Of a stretch of DNA of 64,000 nucleotides, positions 22,830 to 36,290 are shown one piece after another; position 1 is the stretch's first letter; each line of letters opens with the position of its first letter. The notes under the pieces were generated by a model. The model saw only the letters and a program-made list of their open reading frames with translations, was not told where the DNA came from and searched no databases. Origin of the DNA: Otis tarda (lineage: Eukaryota; Chordata; Aves; Otidiformes; Otididae); assembly GCA_026413225.1 (NCBI GenBank), contig CM048557.1, forward strand, positions 39,413,371 to 39,477,370. Direction: 5' to 3'. The translations under genes were made by a program, and so were the position numbers.

Positions 22830-22998
22830 GTTCCTCATCCAACAATGTACATATTATCCCTGTTTCACAAATGGTGACTACTGAGGTAGAGAGCAGTTGA
22901 CTGAGTTGCACAAGGTCACACCTCTAATCCCCACAGCAGAGGAACAAATGCACTGTTCAGTCCTCCATCCTCTGGACCACTGGTTGTCCTTCCCCAGA
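22830..22998 (+). mobile_element. Ancient MIR/CORE-SINE-like fragment
   Basis: The order of blocks fits the sense strand of the ancient amniote MIR-type SINE: ATTATCCCTGTTTCACAAATG, then ACTGAGGTAGAGAGCAGTTGA, then GTTGCACAAGGTCACACCTC, then GCAGAGGAACAAATGCACTG, and finally CATCCTCTGGACCACTGG. The most conserved MIR landmark, 'AAGGTCACAC', is intact. Such elements stopped moving long ago, and copies in birds are rare and heavily diverged, so this is a fossil. It has no coding capacity. Recognition is from the family's general form; a profile search would settle the exact family (MIR versus another CORE-SINE or the tail of an L3-like LINE). Confidence 0.7.
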
Positions 22999-25621
22999 CA
23001 AGAAGAGCTTTTGTGGTAGTGTTAATTTATAAACAAAATAGAATTAACAATACAACAACCAGCAGTTACTGTACACATTGTAAGTGACACTGCAAGATTA
23101 ATGCTAATAGTAGTTGGAGTATGGATTTTTTAAGCCATAGTACAGTGTAAAGCAGAGAAAAAAATATTAAGTTTAACTGAAAAACAAATCCAAGATTCCA
23201 CTGAGTCAATGAGTAGCACGAGGTCAGAAGTTATATTATTTGCATTTAAGCTGGACTGTGCCCACCAAGAAGGCAGCACTAGCAGGAAGTAGAAAGTGTC
23301 TAGCAATGGAGAATGTCCTCTAGTCATTGAACATTGCTCCACAAATAAGCCAAAAGTACTGCAAATCTAGCGATTTATTCATTTTTTTTCCTCAGAATCA
23401 ACAGAGTTACGTACAACCATGCATATAAGATTAACATAAGGTTTTAATCTTTTCTGTCGTAACAAGGAGCTACAATTATTGCTTTCACTAAGGTATGTTG
23501 CAGTTTTTAGAAGATAACTTCCAAATTCCCCAAAAATGTCCACAGAGAAGACATCTATACTCACGCATATTTATAGGATGACAGAGGAGGCAGATTGCTC
23601 CATCTGACGTCAGCAGGCAGCATAGTTTAGCTTTAACAACCCCATAGTACCTACTAATGGCTACTCAGTTACTATTCTGCTCCTGCCCATTACGTCTTTC
23701 CTGCACTTCACTTTCTCTCAACCTCAGCAGCTGGGCCAATGCAGGCCTAAGGGAGCACAAAGAAAGTTTGAACATTTAGCAATAGTGGTCTTTGAGAATT
23801 CCTGCAGATAAAAATTTTCTCTCCTCCAGCTCATGATGCGGGATGTTAGATAGCTGCTTATGCCCTGTACATGACATTGCTTCCAGCTGGCACTGTCACA
23901 ACACAATCATCACTCTCTCCTGAGAGTACAGGATCTGCAACATAACAAAACGAGTAATGGATTTCAATCCATTACCCTCCTACTAAACAATCTAAAAAAC
24001 AAGTCTAGAAGAAGGTTTATTTTTGTTTCTGTTCCCTGCACTCCCCCTGCACCCCCTGCTGCAATACGTTTTGCTGCAATTAGAAGCAGTTTGTCTCCTT
24101 GAAAGCAAAGAACAAATAAAAAATACTGGCCACCTTCTCTTATTTTAAAAGTTCACAGACTGATAGACTAAGCGATATAGAAAATCATCACAGAGGTGGT
24201 ATAAAGTTTAGTGCAGTTGCATATGTATTGAGAAACAGAAAAAGGAAAATGAAGCTTTTAAAAATCTACAATACTCTGAGGCCTGCCCAAACTATGAATT
24301 TACAGACACACACAAAAAAAAAAGAAGCTGTACTGCAAAAGATACACTATGAAAGTGCACAAAAGCCTCAACAGTATAAGGCTGGAGCTTTAAGATTAAG
24401 AAATCTTGTTGGGACACTTCTATCTATACTGGTTTCCAGTTAAGAAAACAGAAACTTTTCAATAAAATTAAGTTTATTTTGAAAAATACCTGGTTTTGTG
24501 GGAAAGGACCTCTTTCCATCAAAATAAACTGCATGAATACAGAAAAATTGATAGGCACAAACTAGTAGATTACACATTGGAAAATAAAACCTTTGAAACA
24601 GTTGCAGGCTTTGTCTCTTGCTGTCCCCAGCCTATATGGACCAGTTCAATTCTAGGCATTGTGGCCAGAGAGTCCCATACTATCACATGACAGATTAGCG
24701 AGACAAGAGATCATCATGACATATGGCTAATATTGTCTGAGAAGGGAACCTGATCTATAGGTGAGAACAGGGACAATTAAACATTTTAACTACAATGTCT
24801 TCATCCATGTGGGCAAAGGAGAAACTGATATAATGAAACATAATGGATAATATTTTAAGATCTTAAGTCTGAGCCAGTTAAAAGAATTGCACTTTATGCT
24901 GAGCAGTTTTTGAAATGAGGTACAGTTTTATATAAAAATGTTTTATTAGTACAACAAAACTACTCATCTGTTGCGGAAAATAAACCCTCTACCGTAGCTG
25001 TTGGAAAATTTAAGTTTTGCTGAACTGGCAGAAATCAAAAGTTGGATATGCTAGTCCAAAAAACATGAAGAATAAACTTGTCATTGCACATGAAATAAAT
25101 CAATGTACTGTTGAAATGCATAATGTAGCTATTAGTGAGTCACTTAGTGACTACCACTTGGGAAAAGTAACCAGAGGAAATGAAATACATTTATGCCAGT
25201 TCATTCTTGAAAAAAAAAAAAAAAATTGTGAATCTTTTGTAAGGTTGCACTCTCCCAAATGCTGTTTTTCCTCATACTTAAAGTGTTTTTTCCTAGTAAT
25301 CTAGTATTGTTGGTAGCAGGAAAAAAAGATCAGAGAGTAAAGAATATTTTATATCAGAGGCTTCAAATTTTAAATGCAGTTTTAGCAATTGTCAGAAGTG
25401 GATGAGAAAATATCTAATACTTAAACTCAAAAATTCATTACCATTATTTTCATATCCAGATGATGTTGTGAATGACAGGCTTCCATATCTGAAAATGCAA
25501 TTTTTTTTTACAAAAATGAGGTATCTTCTGGCTACAAAATGTTTTCTTGCTTGATTTCTCTATTCAAAAATGTTCCGCAGTACCATAGTAAAGGGCCTTT
25601 TGGATGGTAAAAATAGATTGT

Positions 25622-25669
25622 TTAGAAAATTAGAGGAGAGTATGCTTAGAAAATTAGAGGGGAGTATGC
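25622..25669. repeat. 24-bp tandem duplication, two copies
   Basis: TTAGAAAATTAGAGGAGAG continuing to TATGC occurs at 25622-25645 and is repeated at 25646-25669 with one A/G difference. The unit length is a multiple of three, so the surrounding 60-codon open frame stays open, but there is no sign that the frame is coding. Confidence 0.9.
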
Positions 25670-28600
25670 TCAAAATATTTATATTGGCCAGATATTCACA
25701 GAAATTTAAATTTTACAATTGTAGGAACCCAAAAAGGATAAAGAAATTCTAGTGTAATGAGTCCACTTTATGCTAGAGTCTACAAAGTTGTGAGGCACAC
25801 AGAGGGGTTGAATAGGAAATAATTATTTATTATTTCTAATAATAAAACATCCTAATGAACATCAAATGAAAATGATGTCTGGTGGTACAGTCAAGACAAT
25901 AAAAGTGAGGGGTTTTTTTTTTAATTCAGTGTTTAAACTGGAGTAAAGTACTGAAAGATATTGTGGAAACTAAAACTTGTATTAAAGAAATTACATCAAT
26001 TCAAGAAAAAAAAATAATAGAGCGAGCATACAGCTACCATCAGTCATGCAGGAAGTGTCTCAAATGAAGATTGATGAAAGCTGGAAAGTTACTCCTCTGA
26101 AACACTATTATCCTATGCTTGCTTGTTCTTATAGTCTTTCCATAAGTATCTACTCTTGTTCCCTGTCAGATTGAGGCTGCTGGGCATGATAGACTTTTGG
26201 TCAACTTGTTGAAGGATGTCCTTATAATCCTGCTCCCCATACATTCTATTTAAAGAGCAGCCACTAGGTTTGAAATTTGAACCAAAGCCTTCCACCTGAG
26301 GAAAGATATTGATTTATCCTTTATAAAAAGCCACATATTGCTTCAGGAAAACTATTTATAACAATTAGTAATAATTTATTTTCTAATAATATTATTACTA
26401 AGGAATCTGAAAGCCACATCTTAAGTGACTATGTTGCAATTTAATCTTTCAAAAATAACTTCAAGAGTATGTATTGAACAGTTGTGCCTTGTGCCAGAAA
26501 CTTCAGTAGTGTGACTTATTCTACTATATCAATTCGATTGCTGCTACTCAAGATCAGTGCTCCTTTTTTCATCAGTTAAGAATTAATTCAGGAGTCAGGC
26601 GGTCACAAGTTTTCAATGTCACTTTAAAGACATATTTTTCCTAAATTACACTTATTTAATGTACTATTAATTAATGACGTAAAAAATGTCACTAAAATTA
26701 AAGGGAGTGCTTAAAAATCGTAAAATAATAGGAAATGCAGTGTTACAAATGAATTTTGTCCTGAGCTTTTTCAGCCTACTAGGAAAAGGCCGATTCTGAA
26801 ACTTTCTTGTGAGTCATTCAGCTGATGAAAGATTATAATTTCTTCAGTCACTATGGTTTACCTGATCAGTCCAGGTACATTTGATACAGTAGACTGCAAA
26901 GTTTTATTCACCACCATTTGAAATCATTATCTTCATCTACAAAATGGCAAAGCTGCATTTAGAAGAACTATCAAAAAAGTACCTGATTTTTTATAATTAT
27001 ATTCAAGCAAGGAAAGTCCTGTTTTACTTCCTCTTTTTGAAAGCCTAACCACTTTGTACTTGCCCATTCCTCTTTCAATTATGAGGCAATAATTATAGAG
27101 GATTTGACGTTTTTTTTTAATTAATTTCCAAGGTAGCTGAAATTAGGATTCAACAACAAATGCAACTCCTTTCTCAGTTAGATTTTACATTTTTAATCTT
27201 CTGGAATCCTGAAATGATCCTGTAGCTTTAGAAATCTTTAGCAATTAAGAAATCTAGTTCCTGTGCTTTACATAATCTCTCCTTGGTGCATGTCTTAGAA
27301 CTTCATTTTCAACTATCATTTTCAGGTGAAAAATCCTGGAAGCAACTTGGGTATCAAAATGAGTAATACACAGGTGGCAGGTGGTTCAGACAGTGACTTT
27401 AAGTGTGGACTTATAAAATGGTGTTATATTTATCAGCATAATCTCTTTGACAATGAAGATATTCAGAAGTGAACAGCTCTGAAGTTAAAATAAGAGAAGA
27501 AAGCAGATATTTTTTAATTTTCTTTTTAATTTTGAAAATGAAGTATCCTGCATTGCACAGTACTTTAAAGACAGGCGTTTATTATCTTTATCGAGTAACT
27601 CAGAAATGTCATTGTGTATTCTGAGAATTTTGCTTAGTTTTTAGTTGTACAAACATAAATAAATAAAAGTTTGACCAGGATAATTTTACTTAGGACAGTA
27701 CATAAAAAGTAAATACTTCTGTTCTATTAACTATATAGTAACTTTTAAAATAAAATACAAAAAAACCTGTCTGTAACTTAAGTTTAAGCTAGTGCTTAAA
27801 TACTACCTTATATTTGTATGAATTAGATGTTAGTAAATATGATCATTATAAAAAATATTATTACATTTTATTCAAGTATCAGTGAACTGTACTGTTTTGC
27901 TCTGTTATGTTAATATCTTACAGGATTTTCATAGTTTTCAGCCCAGAGAGCTTATTGCTGTGTTGCAATGCCTGAAGAGCAGTCCAGTATTCTATTAATT
28001 TTATATCAAAAGAATATCATAAGTTTGCTCTGGTTAATTTTCAGAAACAAGTTAAACTATTTGGCACATGTTTTGAAAATAGATATTTGTATTATCCAGT
28101 GCACTGTAAGACTGTATTAACCTGAATTATCTTGATAAGCCAAAAATAAATGATTCTTGAGACAGAGTGACTTAAGTAATGTCCAGAGAAGAGGAACATC
28201 CTTGGTTATTTTCTTCACTCAGCTTGATTAAACACTGAGTATAATTCACATATTTCCTCTGATTTCATGCTGTATTTTTTTCCATAAGAAGTGATTTATT
28301 TCACACTCTAATTGCCCATGAAATTTCATTTTCATTTTAAAAATCAATTTAATTAAATCCGTAGCAGTATAATGAAACACCTTAAACAATTCTGTTTTTT
28401 AATCTTTCATTGTCATATTTCAAATAAAACAGCACAGTTAATTTTGGTTTATTTTTTCTTTTCCTTGTCTTTCAGATATAATAGAATCTGTTCTTTGAGG
28501 GGAGGTGGGTACGGTCAAGGGAGGAATGAAACTTAACATGCTATGTCTTATACTGGAGGAAAAAAAAAAGTCAGTCAAGAAAATTAGGGGGTTATAATGG

Positions 28601-31600
28601 ATAAGCTTGAAGACCTTTAACTATAGTTATAATAAACGATATATCAAGCAGAAAGATCATGTTCTCTGCAAAAAGCTCTCCAGTAATATCTTGAAGCTAA
28701 AGATGAACAAGAGCAACTGATTGGCACTTTGTTACTTGAATAGTGGCCCCACTGACGAGGCAGAAAGGCCATTAAGGATGATTTTTACACTATCTAAAAT
28801 CTGCCAGATGTCAAATTTAAAACTCTGAAAGTTATAATGTATTAAAAAAAAAGTGTCCAAACTCAGAAAGCAATGCCTTTCCTAGGCAACAAAGACTTAC
28901 ATATACTTCTTTGATTTTATTACTTGCCCTGTATACTCTTCATCCTAATGTCTCCTTTGTTCTCCTACAAACCAAAGAATCATCTTAATTTACATGCAAT
29001 ATGAGCCTGTTGCCACTACTGCCACAATATAAATGTGCTGCATTAAAAATTAAAAATATTATTTTTTACACTCCATCAAGATGAAAAGTGAGCCTTCATT
29101 CTCATTTGCGGTCATCCTTCTTGTATTGTACCGCAGGGTATGATCACTAATAGACAGACAAACTCCTACAGACCTTAAATTACCTCAGCTGTGCTCTAAG
29201 CTTGAATCCACATCATAGTAAACACAGAAGAATTTTCAAAGGTGAGCTAAGTTGGTTGCTGTGCTTCACTGGGAATAAACGTCTTTGATCTAATGTCAGA
29301 ACAATAGAGAAAAGGAATGTATGAGATGGTTTATCTTTCCGCAAAACGCTCTTAAAAGCTGAAGGAGTCATTATTTGTTTTGGAAACTTAGAAATCCAAA
29401 AGTAACTCTTTCCATGCAGTCTATTAATCTTTAAAAAACTAAAATAAAATGCCTGTTAGATGTATATCTCTTGGATCCTTTGTCCACTTAGTTGTTTGAT
29501 AGTTTTTTTTCTTTTGCTGGGGCAGCACTGAAGTCCACATTTGTGTTTGCAGAAAAGTAAGGTTAACTTTCAAGTTGGCTGAAGTCCTGGCTCTGCTGAG
29601 CACTCTGTTTTGTAATTTGAAGGTTAAATTCTTCTCAGAGAGCCTTGCTGGAGTTACTGTTCTCACTCCAAATAACTGTAGGAGCTGCCTGACCTTTATA
29701 AGTGCAAGTCAATATTCACACTGTCAGAAGCATCATGGAGAGTAATCTTCACAATCATGAGGAGAAGAGCTTTGCCACAGGCAGATCATGACCAGTGAAG
29801 AGGAATCAGTGAACAGTCAGATAAAACTGTTTTAACTGGATTCAAAGAGTCTTTTTTACACAGCATCAGGTTCTATTCAAAAGTCTGCAGACCTACAGTA
29901 TCCACAACTCTCCTCCAAATTTCAACAAGATCAATGGAAAAATAATAATAAAAAAGGAATTAGGAGGGAAGCATTCTAAGTGTTTTGACCTCTAGGTCAT
30001 CTTCTACAACACTATTCTCTGGCAAATTTAGACACATGTAACTGGAAAAGGTATAAAATAATTGCCTATTGCCTTTGTCCTCTACCCAATATAAATCCCA
30101 AAGCAGGTTTAGAATCAAAATGATTTGGTGAAAAAAACTGTATTAACATACAATACCTTCAATATGTCACTGTACCTCATAAACATTTCCACTTTTCCAA
30201 TAAAAACACTTTTCCAATATTGTTTTGAATACAATATCAGGCTAATAATAAACACCATCATCTCTAGTCAGACTCTCAAAGAAATAGTGTCTTTTCTGTG
30301 AACTGAAAAGATGCCTATAAAAATAGAGACAAAAAAATATTTTGGCTTGAGATAATCCTCTTATTACGCAAATATGCCCAGGTTTCAAATAGAAACAAAG
30401 AGAAGAGTGAATGAGGAACCCAACCAAGAAAGAATGACCTAAGGTGCAGGACATAAGTAAGAGTTGGTTATTTTTATGGAAAAAAAAAAAAAGATGTAAT
30501 GAGCATTTGAGGGCAAAATGCACTTTGGAAACTCTATTTCTCCCTCTCTAGACATTTGAGGTTACTAGAAATCCCAAAATTTTGTAGAAACCCTTGCTCC
30601 AAAAAAAAATGTTTTGGACCATACTTCCTCTTTTCTAAATTTTCAGTAAATGAAAAGTCCATTTATAATTTAATGACAGAGAATAAATGACAACTGAAAC
30701 TTGGCAGAATAATGTAAACTGTGACTTGCCTGACTCAGACTAAGTTTCTGGCTCTGTTTAAAGCAGGAGACAAAGGAAGAGCCAAGCCAGTGGAAATTTT
30801 GCAGCTTAGGTAGTATAATAAACTAGGATAGTATTTAATTTCTTTATTTTTTTTTTAATCTGTTTGTTTAGTTCTGTGGCTCATGACCCAGCTTATGTTT
30901 TGAAAGATCTGTTACCAGCTGCAACCAAGGCAACCAGCAAATGTTAGAAATTTCATAACTCTTAAGGAATGTTAAAACGTTATTTAAGGGAACACCCTGC
31001 AAGTCAAAAGGATTTTAACTAGAAACTGGTTAATTTGAGGCCCACAGTCTGCAAAGATATATGCACATCATTTACTTAATTATGCAAGACAATATCTTCA
31101 CATATAAAGATTAATTATTCCATCATGTATATGATTTTAAAATGATTGAGTATTAAAAAAAATCTTGCAGAAAATGCATACATTAAAGTTTAACTTTCAT
31201 GTCAAATAGAAAACTTTTGCAAAAGTTTCCATCCCATAACATCATTTGGACTTTTCCTGTCAAAAGTTTCATTCAGAAAGTTTAAAATGAAAATGTTTTG
31301 ATTTTTATAGATCATGATACTTTAATTTTTCTTTATTGTTCTGAAGAAATCTTCATTTTGACTTGCTACAGCACTGGTTTGTATACACTTGTGTTTCCAT
31401 CATTTCATCTGTGATTTGTATTACAGGTTATTTTTCTAGGATTTAGTCTTCTTTCTGAAGTGGTTCCCTGCTGAGAAAAGATCCATAGTGATCATAAAAT
31501 TATTGTCTTGAGTCATGTCTGTTCAATATCAAGGGATACAATGATGTGCTTTATGGGCATTGCAGTCCAGCCTTTCTCTTATGTTGGTGAACCAGTATAA

Positions 31601-33403
31601 TATAGAGTAAGAAGACAAGACTAATGAAGCAGTGTGAAAGGTCAAATAATTAAACTCAAAATCACTCAAAAATATATATATTTCTATATAATAGCTTTAA
31701 AGTGTCAATTACGTAAAAAGATTCATTTTGCCAAAACAAAATGCATAATAATAAAAGTGAACTCCATGAAGCAATTACTAGGGAGGTACTAGTCATTTAA
31801 TTTATTTGAATTTTTACACAGGTTTCAAAAAACAATTGTTCAAAAAATCTTTATGGTTGAAAACAAAATACAAAATACAGTAATAATCATCATGATCATC
31901 CAACTGCAATTTCCTGACAATGATTTTGTTACTTCATTTTAAGTTTTTTACCCTCTTTTAATTCTACAGGAAGAAGGAAATAGATTTTAATGGTGCAGAG
32001 CTGTCTTGGGCAACAGATTATATTCTTCAGGGTTTCTATTTTTTTCACAGAAGGAGATACAGTGTGATACCAAAAGAATCACTTACATTTTCCATGCTTG
32101 GGTAACCTTTATTACAGTATTTTATAATGCCTGGTTTTTCTTTTTTAAATCTGATCATTCTTTTGATGTCAAGAGTTGTGCTCATTAATTTCTAGAGCAT
32201 GGTGAGAAGTTATATGTAATATTCTCATATAGAGCAGATATAAACTACTGTCTCAATACCTAATCATGGTTTTAGCAGTAACTTAAAGTTTAATTGGTAA
32301 TAAAATTCAGGATTTGAGGTTATTCAGAGCAAGTTGATTTGCTTCTTTAAGCAATGAATCTTAGGAAGGGTCTGTTCTAGTTATTCTTTCTATCCTGCAT
32401 CTTCATGTGAACTGCTAGGTAGAGTGTGGTCTTGTTCCTATCTACACTGATTGCTGGTAGTGATATTTGACACCCACAGATTTCTAAACTCAGTGAAATA
32501 CATTCTCCATCCAGAAGTGGAATGCAATTTTTATGTGAGCCAAAATGTGAAATACTTAAAAGAGAAAATGTAGTTACAAGAAAATAATAAGCACGGTAAG
32601 GTGTAAAGTGACTATTACAGAAGGTTATGATGACACAGTTGCCTGATCTTCTAGATGTTATTCAGATCCCAATAGTTTACCTTGAGTTTGAAGGAACACA
32701 ACAAGCAGGGAGGTATACAATCTTACTAACTGAAAGGAAGCTAATCTCTGCAAGCCCCTGCAAAAAACAAACACAAATCAAACCAACCAAAACTAAAAAA
32801 CTCTATGACATATACCCCTGCCTGCTAGTTTTTTTAATTTAAAAAAAATTGGCTACTCAAAGGTCACAATTGTCAGCCCAAACTGAAAACTGTTCCCATT
32901 ATAAGATGTGGGAGGGTTTAAGCTAAATGCTTGTCAACAATTCGCAATGCTGCCCAGTATTATCCAATGTTAGTCTCTATATGCCACCTTTTAAACTTAT
33001 TTTAATAAATATTCCATGATCATGTTAATTTCACTTTTGAGAATGAAGGAAATATTTGCTTTGCCAATGTGAAAAATTCTGGCAACCTGTTCACAAGAAG
33101 CTGAAAAATACTTATACTTCAAAAAAAGGCAGAAGACTTTCAGCAGGTATGTTACTTTCGTATCAAGACACGATTTTTCTGTTCTTCTGAAAACTGTTTC
33201 AAATGTATACTTAAATGTTTTGTTTAAAACAAAACCTTTGAAAAATCTGGAATTATCTTTGATTTTTTGCAGTTAAGTCCCACAGAGCATACTGCTGCAG
33301 TAACACTAATTTGCACACGAGGGGTGTGTACAGAAAAACGTCCTATTTAATGATCAGAATGAAATGGCTAGTGCAACTAGAGTGAAGGTAAAATCTTTTT
33401 GCA

Positions 33404-33442
33404 CTTTCTTTTTCTTTTTCCTTTTTCTTTTTCTCTTTTTCC
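33404..33442. repeat. (CTTTTT)n pyrimidine-tract microsatellite
   Basis: An imperfect hexanucleotide array of CTTTTT/CTTTTTC units on the plus strand, about 39 bp. Confidence 0.85.
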
Positions 33443-35259
33443 AAAATAGGCATTGCTTTGTATAGTCCATGGACAGAGTGCCCCACGGTGGACTGGAACA
33501 AAAAAGGAACTTGTTGAGAAACAGAAAAGAGAAAATATTTCTACTCTTCTGAAATATTTATATGAAGGTACATTTGGCTGAATTTCACAGATACAGGAGA
33601 AATAGCATATAATTTTCCATATATGAATAATTCTGTCACTTGAAAGGCCCTTTCCTTAGAAAATGTGTTTATTCTGGGACATACTGATGCAACGAACAAA
33701 GTAGTCCAAGGGACTTCACCAAACAATTAGTGGATTTCTTAAAAAATATTTGTAAGGAAGTGAATCACTTGTTTTTAATGTAGGTCAGACCAGACCAGGC
33801 TAATATCAAGTGCTCTAAGGCTGAGTGAAGTAGCTTTCAGATATCTACTTATTATTTGTAGTTCAGAGGTTTTTATATAAATATACACAATTATATAGAA
33901 GGTAGAATATTTCTTTGCAAGTAATTTACTATTTTATATTCCCAGGTCAGTATTTTTGGTGTCTTCTGAAAAGTGTTGGTAGCACAGGAGACAGAGAAGC
34001 TGAAATTAATAGCTATTATAACTGCCACAGAAGAAACTAATGATTACAAGTATGAAGGAATAAATTACATTTGGCTAACTTGTTGAACAAATTATATGTC
34101 TAAATTCAAGTACAGAAATTTAAATAGTTTTGTTGCTAACAAGTAATCTGGACAATGTTATGTTTAAACAGAGTAATAGGACAGAATTTTATGAGTGCAA
34201 ATTATATTTTTTTCCAGCCTATATTTGTTGGCATTTGTATTAGGGAGTTAGCTTTATAAAACTCACTAATTGAATGTTAGAGAAAATCTCTAGTGCTAAC
34301 TGCTTTACTGAAGCCAGCTTAGACATACTTATCAGTGATAACAGAGTGAAAACAACCTCAATTTTGTATTTTTCACATTCTAGGCCTTGTTTTGCTGTGA
34401 AATAGGATTCTGCACACTAAAGTGGAAAAAGAATAAATATAAAATATACTTTGTGAAAGTTTATAATGCTTTTAATTCACTTCTGCTTTATTCCATGTTT
34501 ATTCCACATTTATTAGAAGCTGCAGCTACATCCATTCTGTGGGTTTTTCTGTTTATCAGGGACTGATTCCTGCCCTCCCGAGTGCATGTAGTTATCTTGA
34601 GGTTGAAACTGTGAAGAAAAGTTGTAAGAGGTTGCTCATACTCAGTGTATTAGAATATACTGAGACCAGTAAGCCACACCCTCATACATAATCTTAGTCA
34701 TGACCGAGAGACTCAGTCATGACTCTGATAATCAAAACTGAGTAGTTTCCCACAGGCAGATGTTATAGGAGATTAAAAATGAGACAAAATCAGGAGAGTG
34801 CTTTAGAAACTTTGTATTATTTTATATATTGTTTAACCTTACACTTTCTTGGATCAAAGGTTCACTTTGCAATAAAAATAAGCTTTTTATTTTTACAATT
34901 TTAAATTCATTTTTCCCCACTGAAAAAGTAAAACAATGAATCCTATTCTGTAAAGTCCTGTATCCCAACTAGCTTTATTCTTGACATCTATATGGAGTGA
35001 ACCCTTCAGATTAGTCTACTGTATTTTATACTTTAGATTAAAATTCTAATATTTTGAAATAAAAGGTGCTTTTGAAAAGTGGCATTAATTAATATTGTTT
35101 CCGTGTTTTCAGGGTTTTTCTTATAGCTATGGTCACTGCGATTTGCTGCTATGCAGGCCTCAGTTGCATGGTTAGAATTTGTAACTGATTTACTTTTTTT
35201 TAAGTACTCATCATCTATTATTATTTATTCCACAGATTCACTGAAAATGCATCCCAGTT

Positions 35260-36290
35260 GTTAAGGGATTTTAGGAGTGACTGCTGCTTCCAGCAACTCC
35301 ACACCCACAAATTCCTCCTACCCTGCTGCTGGAGCCCAGCTCTGAACACCCAGGGACCACAAGGTTTCTGTGCCAGACTGATGGACACAACTGCTGCTTT
35401 TTTGCAGGTTCAACCAGTAGCAAAGCCCAGCATGTGTCACACATACATGCATGACCAGTTACACGGACTACCACAGACAAGGCGCCACCTTCAACAGCAC
35501 CTATATATGAGACTCATATTAAATGTAAGTACAGATAGACAAGTCGCCTTCCTCCTTTTTGTCTGGTAGAGACTGAACTTCATGAGTGAAAGCACACACA
35601 CACCATGCTCCAGATTCATAAGATTCACAAGGACATGCACACTTGTGGATGACCCTGTGTACTGATGCAGCATGGTCCCTCTGTCCATTCGATACCACTG
35701 CCTGCATCCCAGGCCTCATAAACTGCTTCCTGGGTCTCCCACTCTGCTGCAAGTTCAGCTTGATGCCCACCAGCAAACAGATACACACACTGACACTCAT
35801 CTTACGGGCACCCCACACTCATGGGTCCCCCTGAGTACCAGCACAGAAATTCTGCCCTGATACTCATTGCTGGACCAAGGGCCTTGTGCCCACTGGCTGG
35901 TCCAGCTTGAAGCTTGCTAGTGAATGAAGCATAGAAATGCCATTACACCCCACTTTAAGGGAGAGGCAGACACTTGCCCCCCTCCGGCAGCAGGCACTAG
36001 GCACAGGGGCTGTGACTCGCAATTCTGCTCCAGCAGCCAGCATTGAGCCTCTCACTTGCCTCACTCGCACCAGTCTCCTCAGTAGCTGATTTTCAGGACA
36101 GGCACCATTCCCATCCCAGTAGCTGGCAGCAGAGACCTTCACCCACTCCAGTAGCTTCCACTGAGACCACCCACTCTTTCCAGTTGCTGGCACCACAGGC
36201 CGAAGTCCCCTATGCCCCCACTCTGACTCGATTTGGTGGCACCAAATCTGCTCATGCCAGGCCCCTCAGTAGCTGACACTGGGCTTGAAA
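35260..36290. other. Unidentified GC-richer island with reiterated motif
   Basis: Base composition rises sharply against the AT-rich surroundings for about 1 kb. The first part contains a TATATA-like CACCTATATATGAGACTC (about 35498-35515) and CA-rich pieces (35594-35603, 35788-35797). The last 310 bp carries a reiterated CAGTAGCTGGCA-like motif. Open frames on both strands (up to about 110 codons at 35864-36196, minus) overlap each other, as expected of GC-richer repetitive DNA; none resembles a known protein. The sharp edges and repetitive interior suggest a decayed transposable element (perhaps an LTR) or a minisatellite-bearing segment. I could not identify the family. Confidence 0.5.
35984..36280. 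repeat. Degenerate minisatellite-like CAGTAGCTGGCA repeats
   Basis: Related motifs start at 35984 (CCGGCAGCAGGCAC), 36031 (CAGCAGCCAGCATTG), 36080 (CAGTAGCTGATT), 36117 (CAGTAGCTGGCAGCAGAGACC), 36149 (CAGTAGCTTCCACTGAGACC), 36181 (CAGTTGCTGGCACCACAGG) and 36267 (CAGTAGCTGACACTGG). Spacing is 32 to about 50 bp, with one gap of 86 bp. The 36117, 36149 and 36181 copies are spaced exactly 32 bp apart. Confidence 0.75.

Larger units (their letters stand above)
22999..35259. other. 12-kb AT-rich stretch, no gene or clear transposon
   Basis: No exon, RNA gene or transposon could be supported. The sequence is uniformly AT-rich with open frames mostly under 95 codons. Visible small features are the in-frame 24-bp duplication at 25622-25669, a pyrimidine tract at 33404-33442, a doubled GTCATGAC at about 34697-34720, and A/T homopolymer runs. 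The part at 28250-28440 is rich in ATTA-type cores and could be a conserved non-coding element, but one sequence cannot show that. Confidence 0.55.

Noticed and set aside
28441-28475. Pyrimidine tract followed by CAG (CTTTTCCTTGTCTTTCAG), resembling a splice acceptor
   Set aside because: No open exon or donor of credible quality follows; such motifs are frequent in AT-rich DNA.
35258-36196. Several 60-110-codon frames on both strands in the GC-rich island, considered as exons
   Set aside because: They overlap in antisense, are low-complexity or repetitive, and lack consistent splice signals.
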